Shown here piece after piece: positions 23,041-37,565 of a DNA stretch of 64,000 bases (its first letter is position 1; each line of letters starts with the position of its first letter). The notes beneath the pieces are model-generated. The model did no database searches. It saw nothing but the letters and a program-made list of their open reading frames with translations, and was not told where the DNA came from. The translations under genes and the position numbers were made by a program. The stretch comes from Ctenosaura bakeri (lineage: Eukaryota > Chordata > Lepidosauria > Squamata > Iguanidae). The stretch lies in NCBI GenBank assembly GCA_948474755.1, contig CAOLHI010000059.1, positions 248,001 to 312,000 of the forward strand, in the 5' to 3' direction.

Positions 23041-25383
23041 CCCTCCCCCCCGGGAAAACGACGACTTCTTCGACGGCGGAGGCTGTCGTCGGAAGGGCCT
23101 CCTCTGGGCGGGTGCCGCGGGCGGTCTCGAGGCGGTCGAGCACGGGGACCGGGACTGGTAGGCCGAGGACGAGGAGGACCTCCGCCAGGACGATCTGGAC
23201 TGGGAGGACCGGCGAGCCTGGGGGGGCTGGTTGATCCCCATCTTCCTCGCCGTCAGCCGGGCCTTCACGAGGTGGTCCATGGCCTCGTCCGTGGACGTGT
23301 GGAAGAGCCCCTGCCCGTCGAAGGGGAGGTCCTCTACTCTCCGGCGACTGTCCTCCTGGAGTCCGGAGGAGCGGAGCCACGCGTGGCGTCGGAGGGCCAC
23401 GGCGCCGACCATCACCCTCGAGGTAGCCTCCACGGCGTGCCTCGAGGTGGCGAGCTGTTGGGTAGCCACCGCCACGGCCTCTCCGAAAATCTGCGTGGCA
23501 GACGCGCGGGACTCTTCCGGGAGGTCAGCCAGGAGGGGGCCCAGGCGGTAAAGAGGTTTCGATGATAGGCCGCCAGGCAGGCCATGGTGTTGGCGGTCCT
23601 GGACACCAAGGACGCCGCCGAATAGAACCTCCTCCCGAAGCCGTCGAGTTTCCGGCCTTCTTGGGCGGGCGGGGTGGTGTGTGCCCGGTTGCCACCTCGC
23701 GTCTGCGACGACTCCACCACCACGGAGTTCGGGACGGGGTGGTTGAACAGGAACTCCGCTCCTTCCCTCTGAGTCCTGTAGAGGTGCTCGAGCCTATGCG
23801 GGATAGGCTGTGCGGACGCCGGCTTCGCCCAAGGCTGTTTCAACGCGTCCGCCAGGGTCGGGAGGAACGGGAGCGGCGCGGTCGATGGAGGCCGGGTCTC
23901 GAGGTATTGGAAGACCGGGTCCTGCGCCTGCGGGGCGGGCTCCGTCACCTTGAGGCCGAGCGCCGTCGCCATCCGGAGGAGGATTGCGGAAAACTGGCGC
24001 ACGTCCTCCGGCGCCGATTCCGGGAGCGGGTCTCCGAAGTCCAGCGGCGGTGACTCGTGGGAGGACGGCGTGGATTCCGCGGAGTCCGAGTCCGACTCGT
24101 AGGACTCGTCGGACGGGGATGGCGAGCGCGCGGTCTTCTCCCCTTCTCTAGGCCGCTGCTGTGCCGGCTGCGTCGGCAGAGCGGCCGGCGGTACCATCGG
24201 GGCCTGCACGGTCTCCGGGGGCGGTACCGATGGTCTCGGGTGCGACGCCGCCTGCGTCGTCGACGTGGCCGAGGTTCCCGCTCGGGCCGGGGTGGCCTGG
24301 GGGTCGGCCTGGTCGCCGTGGCCGTTGTCCGTGGCGGCGGGGAGACCGGTCTGTGGCGGGGCGACGGCTCCCGGGGAGCGTGGGAGCTCGGGGACCCACG
24401 CCTCGGCGATCGCCCGTGGCGGGAGTAGTGGCGCTCCCGATGCGGCGAGCGGGAGCGGGCCGCGGGGACCAGTATCTAGGGTCCGGATGGTAGCGGTCCC
24501 GGTAGGAGGGCGAGTAAGAATAGTAGGAGCCCGGGGGCTCGTGCCATCCTTGCTCCAGCGCATATCTCCCCAAGTAGCCGGGGGAATGAGCGCTCTCGCC
24601 CGCGTGCACGCTCTCCAGGCGCATCTCCCGATACCGCGGGGATGGAGGCCTGGCCCGGAGATCGGGATTCGCCACGCCGGGGGAGGAACGTCTCCGGCCC
24701 GGGGTGTCCACGTGGCGCTCCGGAGATGGACGGCGACTCGGCGGCACAGTCTCCACGACTAGCTTCGGAGGCTGGGCGGCCTCGACGGGTTGGTCGTCGT
24801 CCGATAGCTCCAGGATCTCCTGGGCCTGCGGCGTTTCCTCCTCCGGGACGTCGGAGAGGGCCGACTCTGCCGTGAACTGGGTAGGCGGCGGGGTCGGTGG
24901 CCTGGCGGTCTCCGGAGGGTGCCGCTTCTCCTTCCTCTTCCTCTTCTTTTCCCTGGCTACCTCCTCGGTAGCAGGGCGCTTCTTCTGCGCAGAAGTCAGC
25001 GGTTTCGAAGAGGAGGCCGCGGGGTCGTCTCGGGGCCGACTCGCCGAGATCTTCGGGATCCTCGGTAGCTTCATCACCGGTACCGGGGGCTTCGATACCG
25101 ACGGTACCGAGGTCCCGGCGGCCGTTGGAGAGGAGGAGGAGGGTGGAGAAAGTCCTTTTTCCATCGGAGCGGGGACGGTCTTCTGGGCGCGGAGAGACTG
25201 CTCCCAACAAAAAGACTTCAACCTCGCCGCCCGGTTACGGAGTGTCTGGTGGGTGAACTCCCTACACGCGGGGCAAGTTTGGACGTTATGCCCCTCACCC
25301 AAGCAAAAAAGACACTTCGAGTGTCGGTCCGAAAGGGCGACCTTCCTTCCGCAGGAGGCGCAGGACTTGAACAAAGCCGACAT
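23040..25383 (-). pseudogene. DIRS gag-like region with CCHC zinc knuckle, frameshifted
   Basis: Likely start Met at 25383-25381 (MSALFKSCASCGRK). The zinc knuckle CLFCLGEGHNVQTC has exact C-X2-C-X4-H-X4-C spacing and follows a CASC pair. A Lys/Arg-rich block and a long Pro/Ser/Arg-rich linker follow. The reading frame appears to change near 24475, after which an acidic Ser block (SDESYESDSD) and a globular part with RKLDGFGRRFYSAASLVSRT are legible. It changes again near 23555 into the frame containing DEAMDHLVKARLTARKMG and then Arg/Ser-rich sequence. The role is presumably nucleocapsid-like packaging. The boundary with the pol region is not marked by a stop, so the 3' limit is approximate. 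Confidence 0.7.
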
Positions 25384-25625
25384 AAACCGCGGGGCAAGGG
25401 CGAGGAGAGGGGGAGAGTCCGAAGACGCCGCGCCGAGTCGAAGACCCAGCCGAGGAAAAAGCCAAAAACAGTCCAAAAGTCCAAGAAAACCGTGCAAAAC
25501 GTACCGAAAACCGAAGGGAAGTCCGTAGGGAGGTCAAGAAACAGTCCGAGGTCAATTCCGAATCCAAATCCAACAACTACGCAGCAAGAAATGCAAGCCA
25601 ACGAGAAGAACCTTCTGTACGCTGA

Positions 25626-25798
25626 GGCGGACAAAAGAACTGAGGAGAGACCGCGGCTCGGCGGGAGGAGCATGCGCAGTACGACCGGGGGGAGGGGCTC
25701 CCTCCGCCAAGCCAGCGAGCTCTAGAATCTTCCGAACGCTACCGCGCAGGCGCGAAAGCTCCTCCTATTGTATGAGGCACAGAGACCACGAAGAAGAA
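25626..25798. repeat. DIRS right inverted terminal repeat (5' end of the element)
   Basis: Reverse complement of 19759-19926 with a few substitutions and small indels in the C-run. It ends in three GAA triplets and then the SINE resumes. As the 5' end of the transcription unit it probably contains the promoter; visible candidates are a GCATGCGCAG (NRF1-like) motif and G-rich boxes, but no TATA box. Promoter function is an inference. Confidence 0.9.
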
Positions 25799-25900
25799 TG
25801 TATGACACACCAAAGTTCACCCAGTGGATTTCCATGGCTGAGAGGGGAATTGAACCCTGGTCTCCATGTAGTTCAATGCTTAAATCACCATGCTGGCTCT
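25799..25900. repeat. tRNA-related SINE, right half, split by the DIRS element
   Basis: Resumes the SINE with CACCCAGTGGATTTCCATGG, the box-B-like stretch GGGAATTGAACCCTGG and the family end ACCATGCTGGCTCT. Joined conceptually with 19645-19728 it gives one SINE copy in a single orientation, which fixes the DIRS insertion point. Confidence 0.8.
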
Positions 25901-26094
25901 GTTTATTTCTCACAATTAAATCTGTAGTCCATGCAGTTACACCATGGGATATATAGGCACTTCATTTGGGAGGCTGACTTTCTAAGGCTCCCAAAAAGAA
26001 GGACTTCCAAGCTCTGAACTGAACCTAAAATGTCCTGCCTGTGTTATCCTGGGCCTCTATTGCTTGACAGTAAGAGTGGTTTGGCAATGATTAA

Positions 26095-26232
26095 ATTGTC
26101 CATAGAGGTGGTGGGTTTTCTTCTCTAGACATCTTCAAAAAGAGGCTGGGAATACTTTCACTGGAGATTGTGCATTGAGCAGGGGGTTGGACTAGATGGC
26201 TCATGAGACCCTTCTAATTCTATGATTCTATG
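26095..26232 (+). repeat. CR1-type LINE 3' end, sense orientation
   Basis: Contains GGGGGTTGGACTAGATGGCT and TTCTATGATTCTATG, the standard CR1 3' terminus with its short terminal repeat. It lies immediately before the palindromic element at 26239. Confidence 0.8.
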
Positions 26233-26238
26233 GTTTAT

Positions 26239-26408
26239 GGCCATTTCCACACTACACACTTATAGTGCGATTATCTATTTTCCCAAACATCCTAGGAACC
26301 TGGAGTTTGCAGTTTAAGAGGGCCCCTCCCTAAACTGCAAACCCCAGGATTTCATAGGATGTTGAAAGTGGAATAATCATGCTATAAGAGTATAGTGTGG
26401 AAATGGCC
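26239..26408. mobile_element. 170-bp palindromic element of the same family
   Basis: Termini GGCCATTTCCACACTACA and the inverted GTGTGGAAATGGCC. The arms share AACATCCTA and TGCAGTTTA with the copies at 8914 and 56615. Flanks TAT and TAA do not match exactly, so the duplication is decayed. It sits directly after a CR1 3' end. Confidence 0.75.
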
Positions 26409-26875
26409 TAAGAAGCACATATCAGTTTTAATGTAGCACTGAAGGACTAGATAACCCATGCCCGTTTGTTGTCCACTTAAATAGCTAAAAGACTGAGTTA
26501 TATTCAGGAAGATAAGGCTTTCCTCTGTTGTTAGTAGGTATGGCACTAGTACTGATGCTTGTTAATAACTTTTGGCATCGGGCTTGTAGCTGTGCCATTG
26601 TGACTGATGCCCATTTAATTTTGAAGTTTTGATTCTTTGTATTTTATAAAATATGGCCAACATTTTGCTACTTGTTTGTAACTCTGGCAAATACCTGGCC
26701 TGTTGTAAGGATTACCTGGCCTGTTGTAAGCCCCCCCATAAAAAAAAGGTAAGAGGTGCATTGCAAATCTGAATTGAAGAAGCCAGGATTGTTTCCCTCT
26801 CAAAATGCAGCAATGTGGCTCATGCCAGGTATATTTTGGGATGCCTTTACAGAGTTTCCAATTGTTAACTGGACA

Positions 26876-27190
26876 TAGAATCATAGAGTTGAAAGAGACC
26901 CCAGGGGCCATTGAATCCAACTCCCTGCTATGCAGGAACAACCATCAAAGCATTCCCAACAGATGGCCATCCAGCCTCTGTTTAAAAACCTCCAAAGAAG
27001 AAGACTCAACCACACTCCGAGGCAGCATATTCCACTGCTGGACAGCTCTGACCATGAGGAAGTTCTTCCTGAGGTTCAGGTGGAATCCCCTTTCCTGTAG
27101 CTTGAATCCATTGCTCCTTGTCCTAGTCTCTGGAGCGGTAGAGAACAAGCTACTCCCTCCTCAACATGACATCCCTTCAAATATTTAAAC
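26876..27190 (-). repeat. CR1-type LINE 3' end with ORF2 C-terminus relic
   Basis: Antisense to plus, it ends in the classic CR1 3' terminus (AATCATAGAGTTGAAAGAGA on the plus strand). On the minus strand, 27148-26945 translates with LRKNFLMVRAVQQWNMLPRS then SSSLEVFKQRLDGHL, matching the conserved end of CR1 ORF2. It is a 5'-truncated LINE insertion. Confidence 0.85.
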
Positions 27191-27236
27191 ATGGCTATCA
27201 TGTCCCCTCTTAACCTTCTCTTAACCTTAACATAAA

Positions 27237-27617
27237 CAATAGCCCTCCACATTTGTGGGTTTCACTTTTGCAGATTTGATTACTCACGGATTATTTGCTG
27301 TCACCTCTGCTGCCTCCCTATGCCATTTTTTAACAGGGACTGCATGCCTGGTGAGACTGAGAAACTGCGAACAAAGATTTAAGTCCCTATTACAAATGGA
27401 TGGCAGCAGTGGAGGTGGCAGTAAGCCCCACCAGCCAGCCACTTCTGCCTTACGAAGGAACCCTGATGCCTTAGACAAATCCACAGTGGGTTGAATATGG
27501 TGATCGTACTTTTTGTGTATGTTAAATATGGTTTGGGAGGGCTTACAGTTATTCACAGTTTTTCCACATTCACAGGGGCCCTGTGCATCTAACCTAGTGA
27601 ATGTGGAGGGATGACTG
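27237..27617. mobile_element. Tigger/pogo-like short element
   Basis: The right end, read inverted, is CAGTCATCCCTCCACATTCA and the left is CAATAGCCCTCCACATTTGT, typical of Tigger-derived short elements. A TA follows the right end as expected for the TA target; the left TA is not preserved. It lies directly beyond a CR1 3' end. No transposase frame is present. Confidence 0.55.
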
Positions 27618-28098
27618 TATTTTATCATCATAGTGAGAGGGAGAATTTTTTTATTTTCCACCTCAGGCATTGCAGTGCCATTATCTATTGCTGGAAAAGA
27701 GCAAAACTGTGTGAATAATGGAAAGTCTCCAAGTCCCTTGTGTTGGAAAAAAAATGTTAAAGCCCACCAAGTCCTTACAATGTTCTCCAGAATCTCTACT
27801 GTCTTTCATTGTTTTGGGCATTATGCCATATGAAGAAACAGTGAGTAACCGCTATCATACTCAATTGACTCTTTCTCCCTTCTTATAGCTTTCAAAGGGC
27901 TCCATAACTTACCATTCACGTGATTCCTAAACAAACAAACAAATTCATCCTTCCCACCTCCCTCTCAAATGTTAAAAAGATGATCCTACTATCTGTTTTC
28001 CTCTGTCTTTGGACGTTACCACAATGGCTTTGAATCTTGCATCCCAAAACCTTCCCTCTGATACACGGTGCTCACCCGAACATGGAGAGATGTGCAAT

Positions 28099-28530
28099 CA
28101 TGTATAATAATGGTAAATCATCAAGTAGACTGAAATTTTATAAATATCTCATGTATAATGATGCTTAATCATCTTATTTAGTGATGTTAATATATAATAC
28201 ATGATATATTATACTTGTTGCTATATGCCTTCAGTTGAACTCCAACATAAGATGACCCTGTCATAGGGGTCGTTTTTTTGGGGGGCAAGATGTATTCAGG
28301 GGAGTTTGCCATTGCTTTCCTTTTAGCCCAAGAGAATATGACTTGTCCAAGTGATTTTCCATGACCAAGTTGGGATCTGATTTCCAAAACTCAAACCACA
28401 ACATCACACTTGCTGTTATATTACTATATGTGTATATTATACAGAACAATGGCAAACTACCATATATAATGATGGTTAATATATAATATACATTATTGCA
28501 TATAACAGATAGTTAACTACTATATCTTAG
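28099..28530. repeat. AT-rich minisatellite with roughly 50-bp units
   Basis: Units start ATGTATAATAATGGTAAATC (28099), ATGTATAATGATGCTTAATC (28150) and ATATATAATGATGGTTAATA (about 28462). The array is interrupted by a SINE at 28214-28415. Confidence 0.6.
28214..28415. repeat. tRNA-related SINE copy inserted in an AT-rich minisatellite
   Basis: TTGTTGCTATATGCCTTCAG starts the copy; CAGGGGAGTTTGCCATTGC and TATGACTTGTCCAAGTGATT follow, and CTCAAACCACAACATCACAC ends it. AT-rich 50-bp units lie on both sides. Confidence 0.8.
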
Positions 28531-31285
28531 GCCCTGATGAATTTTCATAGTTAATTTCTGAATGACATCACCTCAAATTGGTTTGGTACATTTTTCTTGA
28601 AACTTTAAAAAAAAATCTAAGGAAAAGAGTATTTCAGAGAAAATGGCTGTATTCTATCCTTACATACGCCTGTTTTGAACAAACAAATGTTGGAAGCCTT
28701 CATATCTGGGACAGAATAGATTCTGCAAGTGAGTGCTATGTTTATTGACTTTTAAGGAGGCATTGGAATGTATAATTGCACCACCCTGGGTATGGCTGTG
28801 ATAACTTGTTCATACATCCGAGCTTATGCTCAAAATGAAATGGAGTTATGTTTCACTGTAACTAAATGGGTAGAAGTCTATGCACTCTTAGTTCACAGCA
28901 AGTTCTGTGGAACTCAGTGGAAGATCCTCCTGTGTAAATATGTGTTTCAGCAGGCTGCACAAATTGTCAGAAGCAGAACTAGGCTTGGCTACACACTCTA
29001 TTCTCTGATCTCCTTGTTGGCAGGACAAAAAATCCCACTGCATAACACAGTGGTTTTTTTAAAAAAAGCCTAATTTCCAAATAAAGTCAAACCAGTCTGG
29101 TTTCCCCCCCCCCTTCTTTTACAATTGTTAAAGAAATTACCACTCATATTGAGTGGGTTTTAGCACTTAGTTGTCAAATTATAACAAGCACTGTAAGGAA
29201 TCATTGGTACATTGCCTTATATAATTGTATTTTTATTTGGTCAAATGAGATCTTAATAGCAATGAGCTCAGAGAAAGGATACATGCCTCCCTCTCTATTT
29301 TTTTAAACTCTTCACAGTAGCCCTGTGAGGCAAGGCTACATATAAACAACTAGCACAAAGTTACCGAGACAATGTGGTGGCTGACTAGATCTGAATCTAA
29401 TTCATCCATGAAGTTTTCTGGGTTTTCTAAATAAACTTGGGTCATTTTGATGCAGAGTAGCATCAAAATAAAAACTAACATTTGCTCAGGAAACTTAAAC
29501 TGTTTTCGGAGAAAGAGAGAGAAGGAAAGTCAGAGAGACAAGCTGACAATCAAAAGCTATTTTGAAAATGTTGGAATGCTAAAGAAATACCAGGTGAGTT
29601 GTTTTCGCAAACCAGATTCTTATATGTTGCTATTATAGAGCTCAATGAAAGAATTAACAGTACTTTGTGAATTTTGTGCAGATTTACTGCATATTTGGCC
29701 TAAGGGTGATGTGCCATGCTTATTTCCAAGCCAGACAATTCTGTTCCATTCAGGGCCAATGCAACAGTCTAACACAATCACATCAGTGTCACATTCCAAA
29801 GTGTCCACCATGCAGTATTTAGTCCAGTTTGTTGCATTTCTGTGGCAACAGAGTTTAGGGAAAAGCAGCGGTATATTCTACTGAATATAGAGATGAAAAG
29901 ACGGTGCCAGAGAGAAATGTCTAGACAAAATATTGTACCTTGGCCACCAGCTTCTTTGAAACTGCAGCATAGTTCTTGGCAGTATGATTTTTCCCATTAG
30001 TTCTCACTTTTTTTTTTTTTCTGGTTTGAAAAGATTATGCCAAAAGCCAAGGGCATGTGAAAGAGGGCAGTCTTGTACTTCCAGTCTCTTCACGAACCCA
30101 AAAGGATACACAAGATTAGGATAGAGAAAAAAAATGTTTTCTATTGCATTCTGAAGTAAAATAGGATACTCCTCAGTATCTTGTCACATTCTTTTTTCTG
30201 TCAGACAGTTTTGCATGTAGAAAAATAGTTGCCTAAATCTTTTGTTTGCTATTAGCCCTCTTTTTAACCTACTAAATTGCCCTTTTCAAAGACCACGTAA
30301 TTTGATTCTTACAGAAAACTCACCTTAAACTCTGCCCTACTGACCTGCACTAGGGTCGGTCTATTGTGATCTGCTGATAGTTTTCTTCTAGTACACTTTT
30401 CCTCCTCTGTTTAAAACTTTGGATAAAATTATCCAACAGAAATACACTGTTGAGTCCAACGGAAAATAGAACCAGTTAAGCCAGAATCTTGCAGGAAGAT
30501 AAAACAGGCTTTCTCCATCAAGTTTCACTTGAATTTTTAATACAGATACCATTTCCAGACATTTGTCTTAGAAAGCATTCCCAACCACTACCCAATTGCT
30601 AACCTTAAGAGAAAACACGGGGAACAAAATGCTGTACAACTATAAAATGCCATCTTCATTCTTTCTAGGGGAACATTTCAGAAAGAACATTATTCTTTAG
30701 TATAAAGTCAGCACCCTGGTATTGCAGAAAACAGATTTTTTTTAAAAATCCATCTAGCCTCCAAACATTTTCTTCACTGACACAGCTTTCAGAAGTAAAA
30801 TTTCAAAATGTAATATGTCCAAAAAAATTCCTATATTATGAAATGGTACTTAGGAATTTGAACTTGTAAAAGATTTGCTTGAAATAAATGAGGTTGTGGT
30901 TCATAAACACATTAGGTTACTCACAAAGCAAATGAAGATTTAGAAACATAACAGAAATGCAATTTGGCAAGGTTGTCCATGGAGCAAATGGGGAGTAAAC
31001 AGTCCTCCAAAAGGGAGATGTCTAAATGAAAGAGTATTGTACCACCTTGCTAAGTATTAATCTGCAAAAAAGACTTATTAGTGACTCTGTCTACATGAAC
31101 CCATAGTAGTCACTTAAATGATCTAAGAGGAAGGAAACATACAATATTTTCATAATATACCAAGTCTTTCCTGTCACAAGCAGCCAGGCAAGGAACGTTT
31201 AAAAGAACTGGCATTTTTGTGTTGAATAATAAGTTATCCAATGGATGCAGGAGGATGATTTTTAAAGGCAAAGATGTCCAAAGAC
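28531..31285. other. FGFR2 3' flank, nothing recognised
   Basis: AT-rich, largely free of identifiable repeats, no coding potential beyond short chance frames. It could hold regulatory sequence but nothing in it is diagnostic. Confidence 0.55.
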
Positions 31286-31288
31286 TTG

Positions 31289-31960
31289 GGCCATTTCCAT
31301 ACAACGTTGCTACACCGTCATAGCAGTGGATTGTTTCCAAGTCAGGACCCATGCCACTGCTCAACATCACTGCTATCCAGCTGCTATCCTGTCCCCAGGC
31401 ATGGTCAAACTGCTCTATTCTATTTCCAGAAAAAATCCATTAAGTGCCTCCTATACCACTTCAATCCCATCAGTTGGCTCAGTACGCTTAGTGCATGATA
31501 GCAATTCCAGTCATTGTGAATCCAGCAGTGAGTGGGCTGTGGGCATGCCCAGCTTGTCCCTCCCTCAGTGACTCCCATGGCATGGTAACTTTGAAATCTA
31601 TCACCTCTCCATGTTTATTTTAAAGTTCTTCTTTGCATTTGAACTTTTTTTAAAATACATTTTTAGACATTATAGCATGAAAATGCAATAGTGTACTGCC
31701 GTGTTTAATATGGCTTCCAAAGAAAAACAAAATAAAAAAGAAACTAACCAAGTGGAGCGGTGGGGTAGGATGAAGGTGGGGTCAAGGAGTGGCCAAGGAC
31801 ACTATGGTGCACAAGGAACACCTGTGGCAATACTGCTACTCATCCACTGAAGGTGGAAGGGTACAGAAAACTGCATTTCCAACCCAATGGCATTGCGCCA
31901 AAGGCAATGCCACAATTGTGACAGTGTATTGTGCTAATGGCCTCTAGTGTGGAAATGGCA
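31289..31960. mobile_element. Possible longer GGCCATTTCC-ended element
   Basis: Left end GGCCATTTCCATACAACG, right end TAGTGTGGAAATGGCA, inverted. Flanks are TTG and TTA (one mismatch). The interior (672 bp) is not a hairpin overall and has no recognisable coding. Membership in the GGCC-ended set rests only on the termini. Confidence 0.45.
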
Positions 31961-32568
31961 TTAGTCAAAATCCACCAATGAGTTTGAGACCTATGAACTA
32001 TGCAGAAGGGGAAGCAGTGAGAGAACAACACCACTTAAGAGTCAAATAATGAGAAAGGCAATATTCCAGTGTTGAATTTCTTAGCAAAAGGTTTTAAAAT
32101 TACTGTTTTAGGGAAAATGAAAAATTGGAGAGATGGGGACAGAGAAAGAAGAACAAAGGTTGTCAAAGAGGGGTAGAAATTATTAAACACATGGATGTAT
32201 GTTTAGAAATGTGACGCAAATCAGAATACTAACCTTGGAATAAAGAGATACAAAGGTCCAATGAACTGCCTATCTGTGCAGGACAGGTCTAGCTAGGGGA
32301 AGGGATGAAAAATTATGTTTTGGACCACAACATTTTGACTATGGTCATGTTTGCTGAAGATTTGGAAAAGAAAAAAAGAAAGAAAAAGAAAAGGCTTTGG
32401 CTAGGAGTGTGTCTCCACAATAGGTGCTATCTGCTTTTACAACATGAAATACCAGCTTCATGGCTGGAGAGCTTTGCACTATATGGAAAGGATATTTGAT
32501 GAATTACACCAAATGTAAATGACCATTAGGCATTATACTGGGACTAGCGGACATGAATTAATAGGGTG

Positions 32569-34311
32569 TTTATTTAGTCCCTTGTTCCATAAATGATTCT
32601 GTTACATGGAAAAACCTGGAGACATTCCATAAAACACAAATGATTAAAGAAAATAAGATTCATGACATTTATTTTGTAATGTTAACATTAATATCTGTAG
32701 AAAGATTTTTATTGTCAGTACAAAAATTAACAGATATTAATACTTTTTATCCCCTCCCCCTGTTTTTTTTTAAATATGTAAAGTCCACACAAATTGCATT
32801 CATATTGCATGGCTACACCAGTGTGAAAGGTGCTTTGAATGTGAACACATAATGCTTTTAAGTTCTGAAAGACAAGTTATAAAAATTCCATCATACATTT
32901 GGCCTGATCCCAGCATTTATGGGAACGGTTTGGAAAGCGCTAATGGAGCAAGAGTAAAATAACCCCTCAGAAAGATGACAGGATTCCAACACAAATTTCT
33001 ATAACTGCCACTATGACAATTACGGCTCTCTCATTAATGGAGTAAAAGTACAAGAAGATCTTCCAATTTTAATCTTCAATCAAAGTTTATGGAAAGCAGC
33101 ATTAGAAGTTCAGCAAAAAGAGTGTCCGATTCAATGCGTGTACAAAATCTGGAAGTGGGAACTCTGAATCTGTAGCACTCTTCAGGTAAATTAGAATATT
33201 TCATTACAGGAACACATACGATTCATTACTTAGCCTTATAGTTTTGGTTCATCCTGTTGAAAATGTCTGTCCAAACAGACAGGAATCGCCCAAAATTGTC
33301 CCCAGTTAGCTCTACCACCACCATTTGAGGCACTGTAATGTACTGACCAAATCAATTGTATAACTGAAGATAGAGCAAGGGCACTCTTTATCATTTAGGA
33401 GACTTTTAGTTACAACAACAGCCTCTCACTGAATTTTAAAGACCCAAATTAATCAAGACCTTAATTCCCAGCATTAGTCATATACTGTAAATATTTCTCT
33501 CTTTAAAAAAAACACAACTAGTAAAGTCTGAGCAATATATCTACTAGTTCTCTGTGCTGCCTGCATAGAAATGCCATTTAAATTACAACATAACACATCC
33601 CTATAAAAGATTAATTGTTTTGTACATTACCAATTAATTAATAAATTAATGAGATACCATTTTCCCTGAAAGTAAAGTATTTCTCACCTTTGGATGGTGA
33701 TTTTTTTTTTTAAAAAAAGAAGAGTCTTATGTATGAACAGCAATTATAAGAAGCTGTTTCCTTTTTAAAAGAAGGAGATTAATTTCCTTGGCGAAGTGGG
33801 ACATCCATTTTTAAATCAATACAAAAAATAATTCATTGTAAATATATATAATATATATATTTATACATATTTGATTATATTTACATACATCCAGCACTTA
33901 TATACTGCATTTGTGCTCTGTAAGTGTGTGTCAACATATATTTTCTCCAAATATTACAAAATAAACAAGGAAGGCTGACCCAGTGTTTACCTCAAGTCCA
34001 ACTGGTTCTTTGAAGGTAGAAAGGGTATTGCAATTTATGGGCCCAAAAACTGACCCGGCAACTTTTGTCCATCTGTGACCCATACAATTATTCTTCTTCT
34101 GAATATTGTTTGGCATTCCAAAGTACAATTTTCCAAAACAAACAGAATGTAATTCTGACCATTTGTTGTTGCTGTTATTGTTTTCTGTTGGTCCCTACAT
34201 TTCATATGTACAAACAAAAATCTTATGTGTCTGAAGAAAGGGTCTCTTTTTTGCATGGTAGGTAGACTTTCTTGTTTCCTCATTCCTCTGTGGAATAATA
34301 GAAAATTCTTT
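32569..34311 (-). other. FGFR2: Probable FGFR2 3' UTR with AATAAA cluster
   Basis: The region immediately follows the FGFR2 stop codon in the transcript sense. It is AT-rich, with a TA-alternating run near 33840-33865, and I see no recognisable interspersed repeat, as expected for a constrained UTR. Minus-strand AATAAA hexamers occur at 32708-32713, 32668-32673 and 32569-32574, giving a UTR of about 1.6-1.74 kb, close to the usual vertebrate FGFR2 3' UTR. The end point is inferred; transcript data are needed to choose among the hexamers. Confidence 0.6.

Positions 34312-37565
<3,254 letters not shown>

Larger units (their letters stand above)
19729..25798 (-). mobile_element. DIRS-type tyrosine-recombinase retrotransposon, full-length but frameshifted
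   Basis: Sense strand is minus, so its 5' end is at 25798. In order it has a right inverted terminal repeat, a gag-like region, reverse transcriptase plus RNase H, a tyrosine recombinase, an internal complementary region and the left inverted terminal repeat. There are no direct LTRs, and I see no protease or DDE integrase; this layout defines the DIRS order. It lies inside a tRNA-related SINE whose halves are at 19645-19728 and 25799-25900. No conventional target duplication is present; each junction carries GAA triplets (two at 19729-19734, three at 25790-25798), and the internal region carries four. The element is strongly GC- and CpG-rich against AT-rich surroundings. The coding frames change about six times, so this copy is probably not autonomous. 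The exact ends are uncertain by up to 3 bp because of the shared GAA. Confidence 0.93.

Noticed and set aside
19881..24762. Many long plus-strand and alternative-frame open frames across the GC-rich block
   Set aside because: They are mirror frames of the minus-strand DIRS coding regions in DNA with few stop codons; none has family motifs.
19729..25798. Endogenous retrovirus
   Set aside because: No LTRs, primer-binding site, protease, envelope or DDE integrase; the inverted ends, internal complementary region and tyrosine recombinase indicate DIRS instead.
25799..25900. tRNA gene
   Set aside because: The tRNA-like B-box stretch belongs to a SINE; no complete cloverleaf is present.
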